The translations under genes and the position numbers were made by a program. A stretch of DNA of 64,000 nt from Strigops habroptila (Eukaryota > Chordata > Aves > Psittaciformes > Psittacidae). Below the pieces are notes generated by a model. That model saw nothing but the letters and a program-made list of their open reading frames with translations. It was not told the origin of the DNA and searched no databases. The DNA lies in NCBI RefSeq assembly GCF_004027225.2, contig NC_046360.1, positions 3,522,001 through 3,586,000 of the forward strand, given 5' to 3'. The stretch's first letter is position 1; each line of letters opens with the position of its first letter. Below are positions 63,797 through 64,000 of the stretch, one piece after another.

Positions 63797-64000
63797 GTAA
63801 TGCTTTAACTGAGTCTGTATCTTGTATGTCCTTAAAAGCAAATTAGAAGTGGAAAATCAAGAAGATAACCTGTGCAGAGTTCCTGGAGGTTTTCAAGAAA
63901 ATCAGCTGAGCTTTTACAAAGACCTTAATGCCTGAGTGCAACTTAGTTTTGTGTGTGCTATTTTCTCATTATTTCTTGGTATATTCAGATTGCTACAGTA
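63797..64000 (+). other. ATP6V0A2 intron 17 (partial)
   Basis: The donor GAGGAG|GTAATG opens an intron that runs off the window. No acceptor continuing the protein is seen before 64000. Confidence 0.75.

Overview
The window is ordinary vertebrate nuclear DNA, almost certainly from a bird. It holds intron-split genes with GT-AG junctions, CpG-island promoters and several 5'-truncated CR1 LINE tails, the dominant avian retroposon. Its proteins are near-identical to known vertebrate families. I recognise seven protein-coding genes in the order RILPL1(-), TMED2(+), DDX55(+), EIF2B1(-), GTF2H3(+), TCTN2(+), ATP6V0A2(+). This is the gene order I know from human 12q24.31, in a more compact form. I cannot name the species.

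Layout: 1-12.2 kb is the 5' two thirds of RILPL1 on the minus strand; its last exons lie left of the window. 12.2-15.1 kb is a head-to-head intergenic stretch with a CpG promoter at each end. 15.16-20.16 kb is TMED2, followed by a long 3' UTR and a CR1 copy that runs up to the DDX55 promoter. 22.5-29.9 kb is DDX55 (14 coding exons), tail-to-tail with EIF2B1 (34.0-30.5 kb, 9 exons). EIF2B1 shares a 133-bp divergent promoter with GTF2H3 (34.1-38.0 kb, 13 exons, one of its introns apparently U12-type). 39.5-49.2 kb is TCTN2 (18 exons). 50.2-63.8 kb is the first 17 coding exons of ATP6V0A2, which continues to the right.

I built each gene model by joining exons at splice sites and checking reading frame. 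The totals agree with the vertebrate lengths I remember: TMED2 201 aa, DDX55 595, EIF2B1 302, GTF2H3 308, TCTN2 695; partial RILPL1 262 and partial ATP6V0A2 720. The genes do not form a pathway. They cover cilia and Rab biology (RILPL1, TCTN2), the secretory and endosomal system (TMED2, ATP6V0A2), ribosome assembly (DDX55), translation initiation and the stress response (EIF2B1), and transcription/DNA repair (GTF2H3).

I found no new multi-gene system. The points most worth a second look are the minor-spliceosome intron in GTF2H3, two pairs of duplicated intronic segments (one pair each in DDX55 and GTF2H3), a GC-AG intron in RILPL1, upstream ORFs in TCTN2 and ATP6V0A2, CR1 tails abutting two promoters, and a TTAA-flanked mini-element in the TMED2 3' UTR.
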